Translations under genes and position numbers: made by a program
Part shown: positions 18,489-26,967 of the stretch, one piece after another
Layout: every line of letters starts with the position of its first letter
Position numbering within the stretch: the stretch's first letter is position 1
The notes under the pieces: model-generated
Seen by the model: the letters and a program-made list of their open reading frames with translations, nothing else
Told to the model about the DNA's origin: nothing
Databases searched by the model: none
Origin: Akkermansia sp.
Lineage (GTDB): Bacteria; Verrucomicrobiota; Verrucomicrobiia; Verrucomicrobiales; Akkermansiaceae
Length of the DNA: 64,000 nucleotides
Assembly: GCA_030523775.1 (NCBI GenBank)
Contig: JAUNHW010000004.1
Location: 99,215-163,214 of the forward strand
Direction: 5' to 3'

Positions 18489-20252
18489 ATGAGCGTACTT
18501 GAATTCATCCGCCGGAACTCGCTGTTGGTGCTGATAGTGGTGTTTGCCCTGGGCCTGGGCTTCCTGTTCATGGACTATGGCGACAAGGGCAACATGTTCG
18601 GCACGAACTTCTACATCCAGGTGAACGGCGTGAGCTACAACTACCAGGAAACCGTGAACCTGGGCGAGAACGGGGAATCCTACCTGCACTCCCTCTACTC
18701 CACCGCCAGCCAGAAGGTGCGCAACAAATTCGATGCCAACGAGGACGACAACATGAGCGACGACGAGCTCGCCGCCATGAACGCCTGGCTAGAGGAGCAC
18801 CAGGAGTACAGGGAGTACATGGACTTCATAGGCAGCATGATGCAGGTGATGAGCTTCGGATACGCGGAGGACGGCGGCGTGAACGTGGCCGTCAACCGCG
18901 CCATCATCCAGCAGGTGGGCCAGGAGCTGGGCATTATGCCCTCCAAGGAGCAGGTGGATGCCTACATCAAGGCCATGCCCCCCTTCCAGCAGGACGACGG
19001 CTCCTTTGACCAGGAGCTCTACCACCGCCTCACCGGCTACGACCGCGTGCGCGGCCTGAGCAACAACACCCAGGAAACAGCCTTCCGCAGCGTGGTGTCG
19101 GACCTCATCGTGCTGGAGTGCCTGAACAACATCTTCACCGGGGATGTGCGCTACCAGGGCAAGGCCGTGTCCGAGCTGGTGGACGCCATCCACCAGGACA
19201 TGCGCGGCAAGAATGCCTGGCTGCCCGCAAGCGCGGTGGGCGAGCCGCCCGCTCCCTCCGAGGAGGAGCTGCGCGAATTCTGGGAGGAGACCAGGGAGGA
19301 CTACAAGAGCGATGAGCGCCGAATCGTTTCCGTCTACACGCTCGCTCCCGCAGAGGGCGCCAACCTGGAATCCCTCATCGCCACGGCGGATATGCTCATG
19401 GAGGACCTTTCCAAGGCGGACGGCAAGGGCTTCGACCAGCTGCTGGAGGGCGCCGCGGAGAACCCCGAGTACGAACCCTTCACCTACAAGACCGCAGACG
19501 GCAAGAGCCACACCACCTCCGCGCTCACCACGCTGGCCGGAGCCCCCGCCGAGCTCCAGGTGCAGGTGGACCACAACGGCAAGACCATACCCCTGGCAGA
19601 GGTGGCTTTCTCCGAGGTGGACACCGCTCCCACCGTGCAGCAGTACGAGGACAACCTGAAGGCCGGCAACCTGGAGCAGCGCGTCAGCATCAAGCAGGTG
19701 CGCGGCTACTTCCTCACCAAGGACAGCAAGCTCATCTTCATCCGCGTGGAGGCTATTGAGGAACCCGTGGTGCTGGAATTCGAGGCCGCACGAGAGAAGG
19801 CGCTCGCAGCCCTCAAGAAGCAGCGCGCCGACAATGCGCTGGAGGTGGCCGCCCGCAAGCTCTTTGCGGATATGGAGGCCGCGCTGCCGGAGGGCGGCGT
19901 GGGAGCCGCCTTCGCCAAGGCGGAGGCCGCCGGCGCCACCGTGAAGGACTTCGGGCCCGTCAGCGTGGCCACCTCGGCGGATGACCTGCCCGCCGGTGTG
20001 GATGCCAAGGCGCTCATCAGCGTGCCCACAGGCAAGCTCGCACCCATCGCCATCTCCAAGGAAGGCGCCAGCATCACCGCCGTTACCGGGCGCACCATTG
20101 TGAACAGCCCGGATTACGCCGCCATCAAGTCCTTCCGCGCCATTCCCATGGAGAACGCCCGCCTGCGCGGCGAAATCCTGGTGGACTGGATCCAGGACAC
20201 CTACAAGAGCTACAAGGTGCAGTTCGCCAAGGAGGTGAGACTCCACCAGTAA
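18489..20252 (+). CDS. PpiD/SurA-like periplasmic folding factor, membrane-anchored
   Basis: 587 residues. One N-terminal membrane helix ('NSLLVLIVVFALGLGFLFMD') and a long periplasmic part. The first 200 residues after the helix ('VNGVSYNYQETVN', 'GVNVAVNRAIIQQVGQELGI', 'YIKAMPPFQQDDGSFDQELY') follow the SurA-type N-terminal chaperone domain seen in PpiD. The middle, where a parvulin domain would lie, is divergent: I cannot see the usual active-site residues, so isomerase activity is doubtful. It likely binds unfolded exported proteins at the translocon exit. It precedes the POT transporter by 25 bases, probably in one operon. Confidence 0.75.
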   Translation: MSVLEFIRRNSLLVLIVVFALGLGFLFMDYGDKGNMFGTNFYIQVNGVSYNYQETVNLGENGESYLHSLYSTASQKVRNKFDANEDDNMSDDELAAMNAWLEEHQEYREYMDFIGSMMQVMSFGYAEDGGVNVAVNRAIIQQVGQELGIMPSKEQVDAYIKAMPPFQQDDGSFDQELYHRLTGYDRVRGLSNNTQETAFRSVVSDLIVLECLNNIFTGDVRYQGKAVSELVDAIHQDMRGKNAWLPASAVGEPPAPSEEELREFWEETREDYKSDERRIVSVYTLAPAEGANLESLIATADMLMEDLSKADGKGFDQLLEGAAENPEYEPFTYKTADGKSHTTSALTTLAGAPAELQVQVDHNGKTIPLAEVAFSEVDTAPTVQQYEDNLKAGNLEQRVSIKQVRGYFLTKDSKLIFIRVEAIEEPVVLEFEAAREKALAALKKQRADNALEVAARKLFADMEAALPEGGVGAAFAKAEAAGATVKDFGPVSVATSADDLPAGVDAKALISVPTGKLAPIAISKEGASITAVTGRTIVNSPDYAAIKSFRAIPMENARLRGEILVDWIQDTYKSYKVQFAKEVRLHQ

Positions 20253-20277
20253 CTTTTCACCACCTGCTCCCACAGCC

Positions 20278-21915
20278 ATGAGCGCGTTCCCCCCGCAGGG
20301 CAAGTACATTATCGGCAACGAAGCCTGCGAGCGCTTCAGCTTCTACGGCATGCGCAGCATCCTCACGCTGTACATGACCAGCATGCTGGCCATGACCCAG
20401 CAGGAGGCCGTGGAGGTGGGGCACCTGTTCCTGGCCATCATCTACATCCTGCCGCTGCTCGGCGCGTGGATAGCGGACCGCTTCCTGGGGCGCTACCGCA
20501 CCATCCTGTACATCTCCGTGGTGTACTGCATGGGCAACTTCATCCTGGCGTGCTCGGACTTTGCGGACAGCATCGACACGCGGCGCATCATCCTCTTCAT
20601 CGGCCTGTTCACCATAGCGGTGGGCACGGGCGGCATCAAACCCTGCGTCTCCGCCTTCATCGGCGACCAGGTGCAGGACCAGACGGATTCCAAAATCATG
20701 GCGCGCGTGTACGCGGCGTTCTACTGGTCCATCAACCTGGGCTCGTTCTTTGCCTTCCTGGTGATACCGTGGATCAGGCAGAGCATGGGGTACAGCTGGG
20801 CGTTTGCGGTACCCGGCGTGTTCATGGCCATAGCCACGTTCCTGCTGTGGTGCGGGCGCAAGACGTACCACCACCGCCAGCCCACGCAGCCGCACTTCCT
20901 GCCCTGCCTGTTCACGCGTGTGTTCAAGGGAGCCAAGGCGGCATGCGAGAAGTTCGGAGCCGCCGTGGTGCAAGAAACCTCCCGCTCGGTGCTGGGCATT
21001 CTTTCGTTCATTGTGCTGGCACCCGTGCTGGTGCTGCTGGCATACTGGGCCAGGGAGGGCGCCACGCAGCTGGGCATGCTCTGCGGGCTTAGCGAGACCG
21101 TTGCCGCGCTCTGCGGCCTGGCGGCCATCATCCTGTACATCATCGCCATTGTGGTGGCGGGGCTGCGCCTGGCGGCCGCCACGGGTGCGCGCGGCTTCAT
21201 CGGCGTGTCCGGCAGCCTGCTCTTCAACCCCGCGGAAACCACCGCCGCCCGCTACACGGAGGAGGAAATCCACGGTGCGCGCAACATGGTGCGCGTGCTC
21301 ATCGTATTCCTCATGATTATCCCCTTCTGGAGCCTGTACGACCAGACCACCACCAGCTGGGTGCTGCAGGGCGACAAGATGCAGGCGCTGCAGTTCTCGA
21401 TGTTCGGGCAGGATTTCAAGTTCGGCGCGGAGGAGATGCAGAGCTTCAACCCGCTGCTCATCATGATCATGGTGCCGCTGGTCACGCTGTTCGTCTACCC
21501 GTACATCGGGCGGTGGAGCCAACCGCTGCGCCGCATGGGCTGCGGCATCGTGCTGGCAGGCATCGGCTACGGCGTGGTGGCGTGGATTCAAACCCGCCTC
21601 GATGCCGGCGAGAACCTTTCCATCCTCTGGCAGTGCCTGCCCTACCTCATCATCACCATCTCTGAAATCCTCGTCAGCACCACCGGCCTGGAATACGCCT
21701 ACACCGCCGCCGGAAAGAACATGAAGAGCATCGTGCTGAGTTTCTTCTACCTCACCAGCACCATCGGCAACTGCCTCATTGTCTACTTCACCTCCATGGT
21801 GGACGACCCCGCCTCCGTACACACCTTCCTGCTGTACGGCGCCCTGGCCGTCTGCATCGGCATTGTCTTCATGTGCGTCACCTTCCGCGAGAAATTCAAG
21901 GCGGAGGCGGAGTGA
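20278..21915 (+). CDS. POT/PTR family proton-dependent oligopeptide transporter
   Basis: 545 residues, inner membrane, MFS fold. The family signature near the N-terminus 'ACERFSFYGMRSILTLYMT' (E-x-x-E-R-F-x-Y-Y-G form) and 'FTIAVGTGGIKPCVSAFIGD' identify it. About 14 helices can be counted, two more than the MFS core, as is usual in bacterial POTs. It imports di- and tripeptides with protons. The central loop 'VLQGDKMQALQFSMFGQDFK' is longer than in compact members. Followed by a GC-rich inverted repeat and then the small-RNA array. Confidence 0.93.
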   Translation: MSAFPPQGKYIIGNEACERFSFYGMRSILTLYMTSMLAMTQQEAVEVGHLFLAIIYILPLLGAWIADRFLGRYRTILYISVVYCMGNFILACSDFADSIDTRRIILFIGLFTIAVGTGGIKPCVSAFIGDQVQDQTDSKIMARVYAAFYWSINLGSFFAFLVIPWIRQSMGYSWAFAVPGVFMAIATFLLWCGRKTYHHRQPTQPHFLPCLFTRVFKGAKAACEKFGAAVVQETSRSVLGILSFIVLAPVLVLLAYWAREGATQLGMLCGLSETVAALCGLAAIILYIIAIVVAGLRLAAATGARGFIGVSGSLLFNPAETTAARYTEEEIHGARNMVRVLIVFLMIIPFWSLYDQTTTSWVLQGDKMQALQFSMFGQDFKFGAEEMQSFNPLLIMIMVPLVTLFVYPYIGRWSQPLRRMGCGIVLAGIGYGVVAWIQTRLDAGENLSILWQCLPYLIITISEILVSTTGLEYAYTAAGKNMKSIVLSFFYLTSTIGNCLIVYFTSMVDDPASVHTFLLYGALAVCIGIVFMCVTFREKFKAEAE

Positions 21916-21954
21916 TCGCCTCGCGCGGACCCTATGAATTGACAGAAACGACGC

Positions 21955-22150
21955 CCGCCCGTCTTCGCCAAAGGCTTCGCCGTGGCCTTCGGGAGATATT
22001 TGGGCGGGAGACGTCATCCACCCCGCGGTGCGGGGTTCGGTACAGAATTGTTTGGATGGTGGACATTCCCAACCCTCACGGGATTGGGCTAAATTTGTAT
22101 CGCCATCAAGATGGCTCAAAGTTAGCGCGCGCTCCGCGCGCGAGGTGCAC
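21955..22150. repeat. degenerate inverted copy of the dispersed repeat
   Basis: Parts of this stretch match the reverse complement of the 98-base repeat at 28922-29019 and its flank: CCCGTCTTCGCC with CTTCGCCG near 21958-21984, and AAAGTTAGCGCGCGC followed by CCGCGCGCG at 22118-22143. The middle is diverged. The GCGCGCGC arms form a strong hairpin. The remaining sequence up to 22171 shows no gene. Confidence 0.45.
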
Positions 22151-22171
22151 GCGAGCGCGGGTATGCAACCG

Positions 22172-22426
22172 ATGCTCAAATCGTGCGCGTTTTTCTGTTG
22201 CCTCTCCGTTGTCGCGTGAGCGTTTGGTTGACCCGCACCGAAGGTGCGCTATATTACGGTGGGCAAATGGACCGCTGATTGTTGCGAGGTCTTGCTGGAA
22301 CACGGAGCCGATGTCAATGCCAAGGATGATGACGGCGAGACGGCCCTGGATCTTGCAACCGGGAATGGGGATTCTGCCTGCTGCAGGGTGTTGCTCTCAC
22401 ACGGCGCATGCGCCAAGGCACCCTAG
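22172..22426 (+). pseudogene. remnant of an exported ankyrin-repeat protein
   Basis: A possible signal-peptide start ('MLKSCAFFCCLSVVA', from 22172) meets a stop at 22217-22219. In another frame, from about 22271, two ankyrin repeats remain: '[20 protein letters not shown]' then '[20 protein letters not shown]'. The [16 protein letters not shown] and VLLxHGA patterns are diagnostic of ankyrins. The frame change and the lack of more repeats suggest a broken or shortened gene. A TTGACC/TATATT promoter-like pair (16-base spacer) lies at 22229-22255, so a small ankyrin peptide starting at a GTG near 22244 or 22259 is not excluded. Confidence 0.5.
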
Positions 22427-22462
22427 ACATCATCTTCCGTTTGCCGTGGGCTGTTTTTGGTG

Positions 22463-22566
22463 TTGACTCGGTTCGTGTACGGTGGTAGATTGCGCTCATC
22501 GGGGCGACTCGCTGCATTGGATAACGCCAAAGTTAGTGGCTATTGCGGCGGGTTGCCCCTTCTTTT
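22463..22566 (+). ncRNA. array small RNA A, copy 1
   Basis: Promoter TTGACT (22463-22468), 17 bases, TAGATT (22486-22491). Predicted RNA from about 22498 to 22566. It folds as one 15-base-pair closing helix (22501-22515 with 22545-22559, including G-U pairs) around an internal TTGG/CCAA hairpin, then TTCTTTT (22560-22566) as terminator. No open frame is conserved in it. Promoter to gene body is repeated exactly at 23218-23420. Confidence 0.75.
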
Positions 22567-22674
22567 GAAGATTGGGGCTTGCGAAATGGTTGGGGTGTGG
22601 TATGGTGGTGGCGTGAAGAAGGGAGGCAAGAGGAAGCTGCATGTGCGACCCGCAGAGTTTGCGGTGGCGGCGCG
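22472..22674. repeat. 203-base perfect duplication, copy 1
   Basis: Identical base for base to 23218-23420. It contains the -10 box and body of RNA A, the second promoter, and the first 21 codons of the small protein gene. Confidence 0.95.
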
Positions 22675-22825
22675 GAAGCACGGAACGCATGGCTGGCGGC
22701 TAGGAGAAAGGCTCAGCGTTGCCTTGCATGCCCCCTGGGATGCTAGCCATCCCGCCGGGGCGGCACATCACGCGCCGAAACCGGAAGAGTTGAAGGCACG
22801 AAACCAGATACAGGCTTATCCGTGA
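22613..22825 (+). CDS. small basic leaderless protein a, within RNA array
   Basis: 70 residues from a GTG at 22613. Promoter TTGCGA (22579-22584), 16 bases, TATGGT (22601-22606) lies only 6 bases before this GTG, the same leaderless layout used across the window, so the longer in-frame reading back through RNA A is rejected. It begins 'VKKGGKRKLHVRPAEFAVAA', strongly basic, then diverges from its paralogue (23359) and comes together again at the end ('HAPKPEELKARNQ' against 'HQPKLPPEMKRRND'). I recognise no family. Its charge would suit RNA or DNA binding. It could also be non-coding sequence duplicated with the RNA. Confidence 0.5.
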   Translation: MKKGGKRKLHVRPAEFAVAARKHGTHGWRLGERLSVALHAPWDASHPAGAAHHAPKPEELKARNQIQAYP

Positions 22826-22905
22826 CGCGGATGGTGATGCGTCCACCGTCGTGTGGGAGCGTGATTGCCGGTCGAAGCTGTTTTTGCTGTTGACTTGGTG
22901 GTGGG
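22825..22905. repeat. 81-base repeat after small protein a
   Basis: Matches 23589-23669 with one visible mismatch. It begins near the stop codon of the small protein gene, contains an imperfect CGGATGG/CCACCG hairpin, and runs into the next array promoter. Confidence 0.85.
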
Positions 22906-23040
22906 GTGTGGTAGATTGGCCTTCGGATGGGCGCTGTCTATCGTCAGCTTAGCTTGACTGAGTAAGGCGAGGCAGCGTCCGTTTATGTTATAGGGGTGAT
23001 TCCGAATTCATAGGAGAGGACGTCTTTGCTGCCTGTTTCT
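22890..23040 (+). ncRNA. array small RNA B, copy 1
   Basis: Promoter TTGACT (22890-22895), 16 bases, TAGATT (22912-22917). RNA from about 22924 to 23040. GGCAGCG at 22971-22977 can pair either with CGCTGTC at 22932-22938 or, in its first six bases, with GCTGCC at 23028-23033 just before a T-rich stretch, so two exclusive folds exist. A GTCA/TGAC hairpin (from 22943) sits in the 5' half. The second copy is at 23830. Confidence 0.72.
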
Positions 23041-23073
23041 TGGACAAGGCTCGTGATTTTTCCCGATTTGCTG

Positions 23074-23178
23074 TTGACTTGGTGGTGGGATGGTGGTAAT
23101 AGAAGCTGAGAAAGGGATGTTGAAGCCACCATCGCCAAGGTTCGACCGGCGAACTCACAGCGCTTCAGCGTCCCTTTT
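23074..23178 (+). ncRNA. array small RNA C
   Basis: Promoter TTGACT (23074-23079), 17 bases, TAATAG (23097-23102). RNA from about 23109 to 23178. A 13-base-pair closing helix (23114-23126 with 23162-23174) surrounds an inner hairpin TCGCC/GGCGA (23132-23136 with 23148-23152). TTTT at 23175-23178 ends it. Sequence is unrelated to A or B although the plan is the same. Confidence 0.72.
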
Positions 23179-23206
23179 CGTATATAGGAAGTATGCTCTG
23201 AATTTA

Positions 23207-23312
23207 TTGTCTCTCATTTCGTGTACGGTGGTAGATTGCGCTCATCGGGGCGACTCGCTGCATTGGATAACGCCAAAGTTAGTGGCTATTGCGGCGGGTT
23301 GCCCCTTCTTTT
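23207..23312 (+). ncRNA. array small RNA A, copy 2
   Basis: The RNA body is identical to copy 1: closing helix 23247-23261 with 23291-23305, then TTCTTTT (23306-23312). The duplication begins inside the spacer, so the -35 region differs: TTGTCT (23207-23212), 18 bases, TAGATT (23232-23237). Expression may be weaker than copy 1. Confidence 0.7.
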
Positions 23313-23420
23313 GAAGATTGGGGCTTGCGAAATGGTTGGGGTGTGGTATGGTGGTGGCGTGAAGAAGGGAGGCAAGAGGAAGCTGCATGTGCGACCCGCA
23401 GAGTTTGCGGTGGCGGCGCG
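23218..23420. repeat. 203-base perfect duplication, copy 2
   Basis: Identical to 22472-22674, 746 bases away. The perfect identity, including non-coding bases, suggests a recent duplication or gene conversion. Confidence 0.95.
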
Positions 23421-23574
23421 TATGCACGCTTTGGACTGGTGGAAGGAGCAGCGGCGCTGTGATTTGCGGAGCGCTTTGTTTGATTCCGCGCGGCAGATGC
23501 CCGCGCACCAGCCGAAGCTGCCGCCGGAGATGAAACGCCGCAACGATCCGCATACCTGCCGGTATTCCTGGTGA
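23359..23574 (+). CDS. small basic leaderless protein b, paralogue of protein a
   Basis: 71 residues from the GTG at 23359, with TTGCGA (23325-23330), 16 bases, TATGGT (23347-23352) just upstream. The first 21 residues are identical to protein a; the rest is different ('MHALDWWKEQRRCDLRSALF') until a similar basic end. A fixed start with a changed body could mean specificity switching, or simply decay of one copy. No known family is recognised. Confidence 0.5.
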   Translation: MKKGGKRKLHVRPAEFAVAARMHALDWWKEQRRCDLRSALFDSARQMPAHQPKLPPEMKRRNDPHTCRYSW

Positions 23575-23588
23575 ATGGCTAGTTATGC

Positions 23589-23669
23589 ACGCGGATGGTG
23601 ATGCGTCCGCCGTCGTGTGGGAGCGTGATTGCCGGTCGAAGCTGTTTTTGCTGTTGACTTGGTGGTGGG
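23589..23669. repeat. 81-base repeat after small protein b
   Basis: Second copy of 22825-22905, again lying between a small protein gene and the next array promoter. Confidence 0.85.
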
Positions 23670-23754
23670 GAGGTGGTAGGTTGTTCATGCAACAGGCCAC
23701 CTATTGCCGGGCGCCCCGCTCTTTGAGCGCGGTCCGGAGGGTGGCCACTTTTTT
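23654..23754 (+). ncRNA. array small RNA D
   Basis: Promoter TTGACT (23654-23659), 17 bases, TAGGTT (23677-23682). RNA from about 23689 to 23754. Nested helices GGCCACC/GGTGGCC (23695-23701 with 23740-23746) and CGCTC/GAGCG (23717-23721 with 23725-23729), then six T (23749-23754), a strong terminator. Confidence 0.75.
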
Positions 23755-23829
23755 ACCCTGGTTTCTTGCAGCACAGGTAATGGATGATGGGTTCCATGCT
23801 TTTTTTCCATGCCTTTTTCGCTTTTGCTG

Positions 23830-23979
23830 TTGACTTGGTGGTGGGGTGTGGTAGATTGGCCTTCGGATGGGCGCTGTCTATCGTCAGCTTAGCTTGACTG
23901 AGTAAGGCGAGGCAGCGTCCGTTCATGTTATAGGGGTGATTCCGAATTCTAGGAGAGGATGTCTTTGCTGCCTTTTTTC
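23830..23979 (+). ncRNA. array small RNA B, copy 2
   Basis: Promoter TTGACT (23830-23835), 16 bases, TAGATT (23852-23857). RNA from about 23864. It differs from copy 1 by a few substitutions and one deleted base. The change GGAC to GGAT in the lower helix keeps pairing through a G-U, and the terminator is stronger: GCTGCC (23967-23972) followed by six T. The alternative pairing of 23872-23878 with 23911-23917 is kept. Confidence 0.75.
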
Positions 23980-24013
23980 TTGGGCATGGCTCGTGATTTT
24001 TCCCGATTTGCTG

Positions 24014-24146
24014 TTGACTTGGCGGTGTGGTGTGGTAGCATTTCCTTGGTCTCCGTTTCTGTTCCTGCGGGGCATCGCTCAAGGGGGCAGATAGGGGGGA
24101 GGTGCGGGATGTCCACCGTATGCTCCTGGTATTAACCTTCCTTTTT
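24014..24146 (+). ncRNA. array small RNA E
   Basis: Promoter TTGACT (24014-24019), 16 bases, TAGCAT (24036-24041). RNA from about 24048. A helix GGGGCAT/ATGCTCC (24069-24075 with 24120-24126) is visible and a T-run follows at 24142-24146, but the terminator stem (GGT/ACC) is weak. The least certain RNA of the set. Confidence 0.55.
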
Positions 24147-24155
24147 GTCTTGCTG

Positions 24156-24271
24156 TTGACTCGGTAGTGAGGTTGTGGTATGCTCGCGCTTGTCGGCGTT
24201 CTGGCGATTCGTTCGCCTTTCCCGCAAGGGAAGTTTAACCCGATAGGCGCTTCTACGGAGGCGCCTTTTTT
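24156..24271 (+). ncRNA. array small RNA F
   Basis: Promoter TTGACT (24156-24161), 17 bases, TATGCT (24179-24184). RNA from about 24191. Three hairpins in a row: GGCGA/TCGCC (24203-24217), TTCCC-GCAA-GGGAA with a GNRA loop (24219-24232), and terminator GGCGCTTC/GAGGCGCC (24246-24265) followed by six T. Confidence 0.75.
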
Positions 24272-24303
24272 ATTCCAACCCCATTTTGCTGGGGTTGAGG
24301 GTA
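24272..24303. repeat. copy of the 3' end of the flavin oxidase gene
   Basis: These bases match 24775-24806, the last codons of the minus-strand GlcD-like gene, with about one mismatch. Both carry an AACCCC/GGGGTT hairpin. It is a displaced gene end inside the array, a likely footprint of recombination. Confidence 0.6.
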
Positions 24304-24370
24304 TGGCGGGGGCTAGGCCAATGGCTCTGGAGGTGCTTACGCGGCGGCTCTGACTATTTTGATTTTGGAG

Positions 24371-24514
24371 TTGACTTGGCGTTCTGGTGTGGTAGATTGA
24401 AGTTCCTGACGGCACCTTGCGTTGGCGGAACCGAAAAGCCATAGCGAGTAAATTGGGCACGAACGCCGTGTTACCCGTCATGACACCCCCGTTCCTGACG
24501 GGGGCTTCTTTTTT
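24371..24514 (+). ncRNA. array small RNA G
   Basis: Promoter TTGACT (24371-24376), 16 bases, TAGATT (24393-24398). RNA from about 24405 to 24514. A closing helix TGACGG/CCGTCA (24407-24412 with 24475-24480) and then a separate terminator CCCCCG/CGGGGG (24486-24491 with 24499-24504) with a T-run at 24509-24514. Confidence 0.75.
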
Positions 24515-24527
24515 GGGGCTTTTGGTG

Positions 24528-24627
24528 TTGACTTGGTCGCTGGATGTGGTATGTTGAGCTTCAGGAACGCCCGGCGCCATATAGGGGACTTAGTTTGCCC
24601 CAGTGCTGCTGGGCGTTCCTGTCTTTT
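24528..24627 (+). ncRNA. array small RNA H
   Basis: Promoter TTGACT (24528-24533), 16 bases, TATGTT (24550-24555). RNA from about 24562. A perfect 11-base-pair closing helix, CAGGAACGCCC (24562-24572) with 24611-24621, encloses a GGGG/CCCC hairpin; TCTTTT follows. Last member of the array. Confidence 0.75.
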
Positions 24628-24721
24628 GCAGGTAGAAGCAATGCAGGTGCGGCTCCTTTCGTTCCTTGAACATGCACACGGTGATGCGGGCTTCGATGGG
24701 CAGACCCTTCTCGTTGTCCAC
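24590..24721 (-). pseudogene. possible gene fragment opposite RNA H
   Basis: One minus-strand frame between RNA H and the flavin oxidase gene reads like protein: 'LWAFTAPVDNEKGLPIEARI' then 'TVCMFKERKEPHLHCFYLQK', stopping at 24590. It has no ATG; a GTG at 24721 is the only near start, and the frame is open back to the oxidase stop. It may be the tail of a lost gene. I do not recognise it and it could be chance. Confidence 0.25.
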
Positions 24722-24772
24722 AGGTGCGGTGAAGGCCCAAAGCCTTTCCTGTTTGCCGCGGCAATGCGGCGC

Positions 24773-26155
<1,383 letters not shown>

Positions 26156-26165
26156 GGGAAGAGAA

Positions 26166-26957
26166 TCAATCCTTGCCTGTACCCCAGCGGCGGTGCAGCC
26201 AGTGCTCCGCGGGGGAGAAGATAATCTTGTCCGCCAGCAGGCCGATGGCGATGATGATGAACATGATGCCGATGACCTGGTACATGCGCTGCAGCTCACG
26301 CCCGTAGTGCAGGTACTGGCCGATGCCGAAGCCGGAGACCACGGAGACGTAGATTTCCGCGGCCATGAGCGAGCGCCACGCGAAGGCCCAGCCCTGCTTC
26401 ATGCCGCTCACCACGAAGGGCGCGGAGGCCGGCAGGGTGACGTGCACCAGCGTGTACAGCTTGCCCGCGCCCATGGTGCGGGCGGCGCGCGCGTAGATGG
26501 GCGGCACGTTCTTCATGCCGTTCTCCGTGGAGAGCAGCACGCTCCACAGCGTGCCCATAATCACCACGAACAGCAGCGCCGCCTCCGTCTGCCCGAACCA
26601 GATGCACGCCAGCGGCACCCAGCACACGCTCGGCAGCGCCTGCAAGCCCAGCGCCAGCATGCCCAGCGTGTCGTTCACGCACTTGAAGCGCGCGGCCAGC
26701 ATGCCCAGCGGCACGCCCAGCGCCAGGCCGATGACGTACCCGATGAGCAGGCGCCGCAGCGTGATGACCATGGAGAGCGGTATCTTGCCGTTGGCCATGT
26801 TTTCCCACAGGTAGCGGCCCACGGTGCTGGGCGGCGGCAGCACGAAGGGTGACCACAGGCTCTCCTCTAGCCCGATGCACGCCAAATCCCCCGTGAGCGC
26901 GGCCCACACGAGGATGAGGAAGGCGAAGAACGAGACGATGATGGTGAAGCGTTTCAT
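26166..26957 (-). CDS. ABC importer permease, SsuC/TauC/NrtB family
   Basis: 263 residues with six membrane helices. N-terminal 'VLPPPSTVGRYLWENMANGK' is the typical opening of the nitrate/sulfonate/taurine/pyrimidine permease family, and 'TMGAGKLYTLVHVTLPASAP' followed by 'SGMKQGWAFAWRSLMAAEIY' contains the EAA loop that contacts the ATPase. It follows the ATPase gene by 10 bases. Confidence 0.93.
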   Translation of the reverse strand: MKRFTIIVSFFAFLILVWAALTGDLACIGLEESLWSPFVLPPPSTVGRYLWENMANGKIPLSMVITLRRLLIGYVIGLALGVPLGMLAARFKCVNDTLGMLALGLQALPSVCWVPLACIWFGQTEAALLFVVIMGTLWSVLLSTENGMKNVPPIYARAARTMGAGKLYTLVHVTLPASAPFVVSGMKQGWAFAWRSLMAAEIYVSVVSGFGIGQYLHYGRELQRMYQVIGIMFIIIAIGLLADKIIFSPAEHWLHRRWGTGKD

Positions 26958-26967
26958 GGCGGGCGGT

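Noticed and set aside
22457..22825. 122-residue reading of small protein a through RNA A
   Set aside because: It would start inside the -35 region of RNA A and read through its helix and terminator; the GTG at 22613 has its own promoter.
22463..24627. CRISPR array or integron cassette array
   Set aside because: The repeated part is a promoter of varying spacing, units differ in length and have terminators, there is no cas or integrase gene, and no attC-like site was seen.
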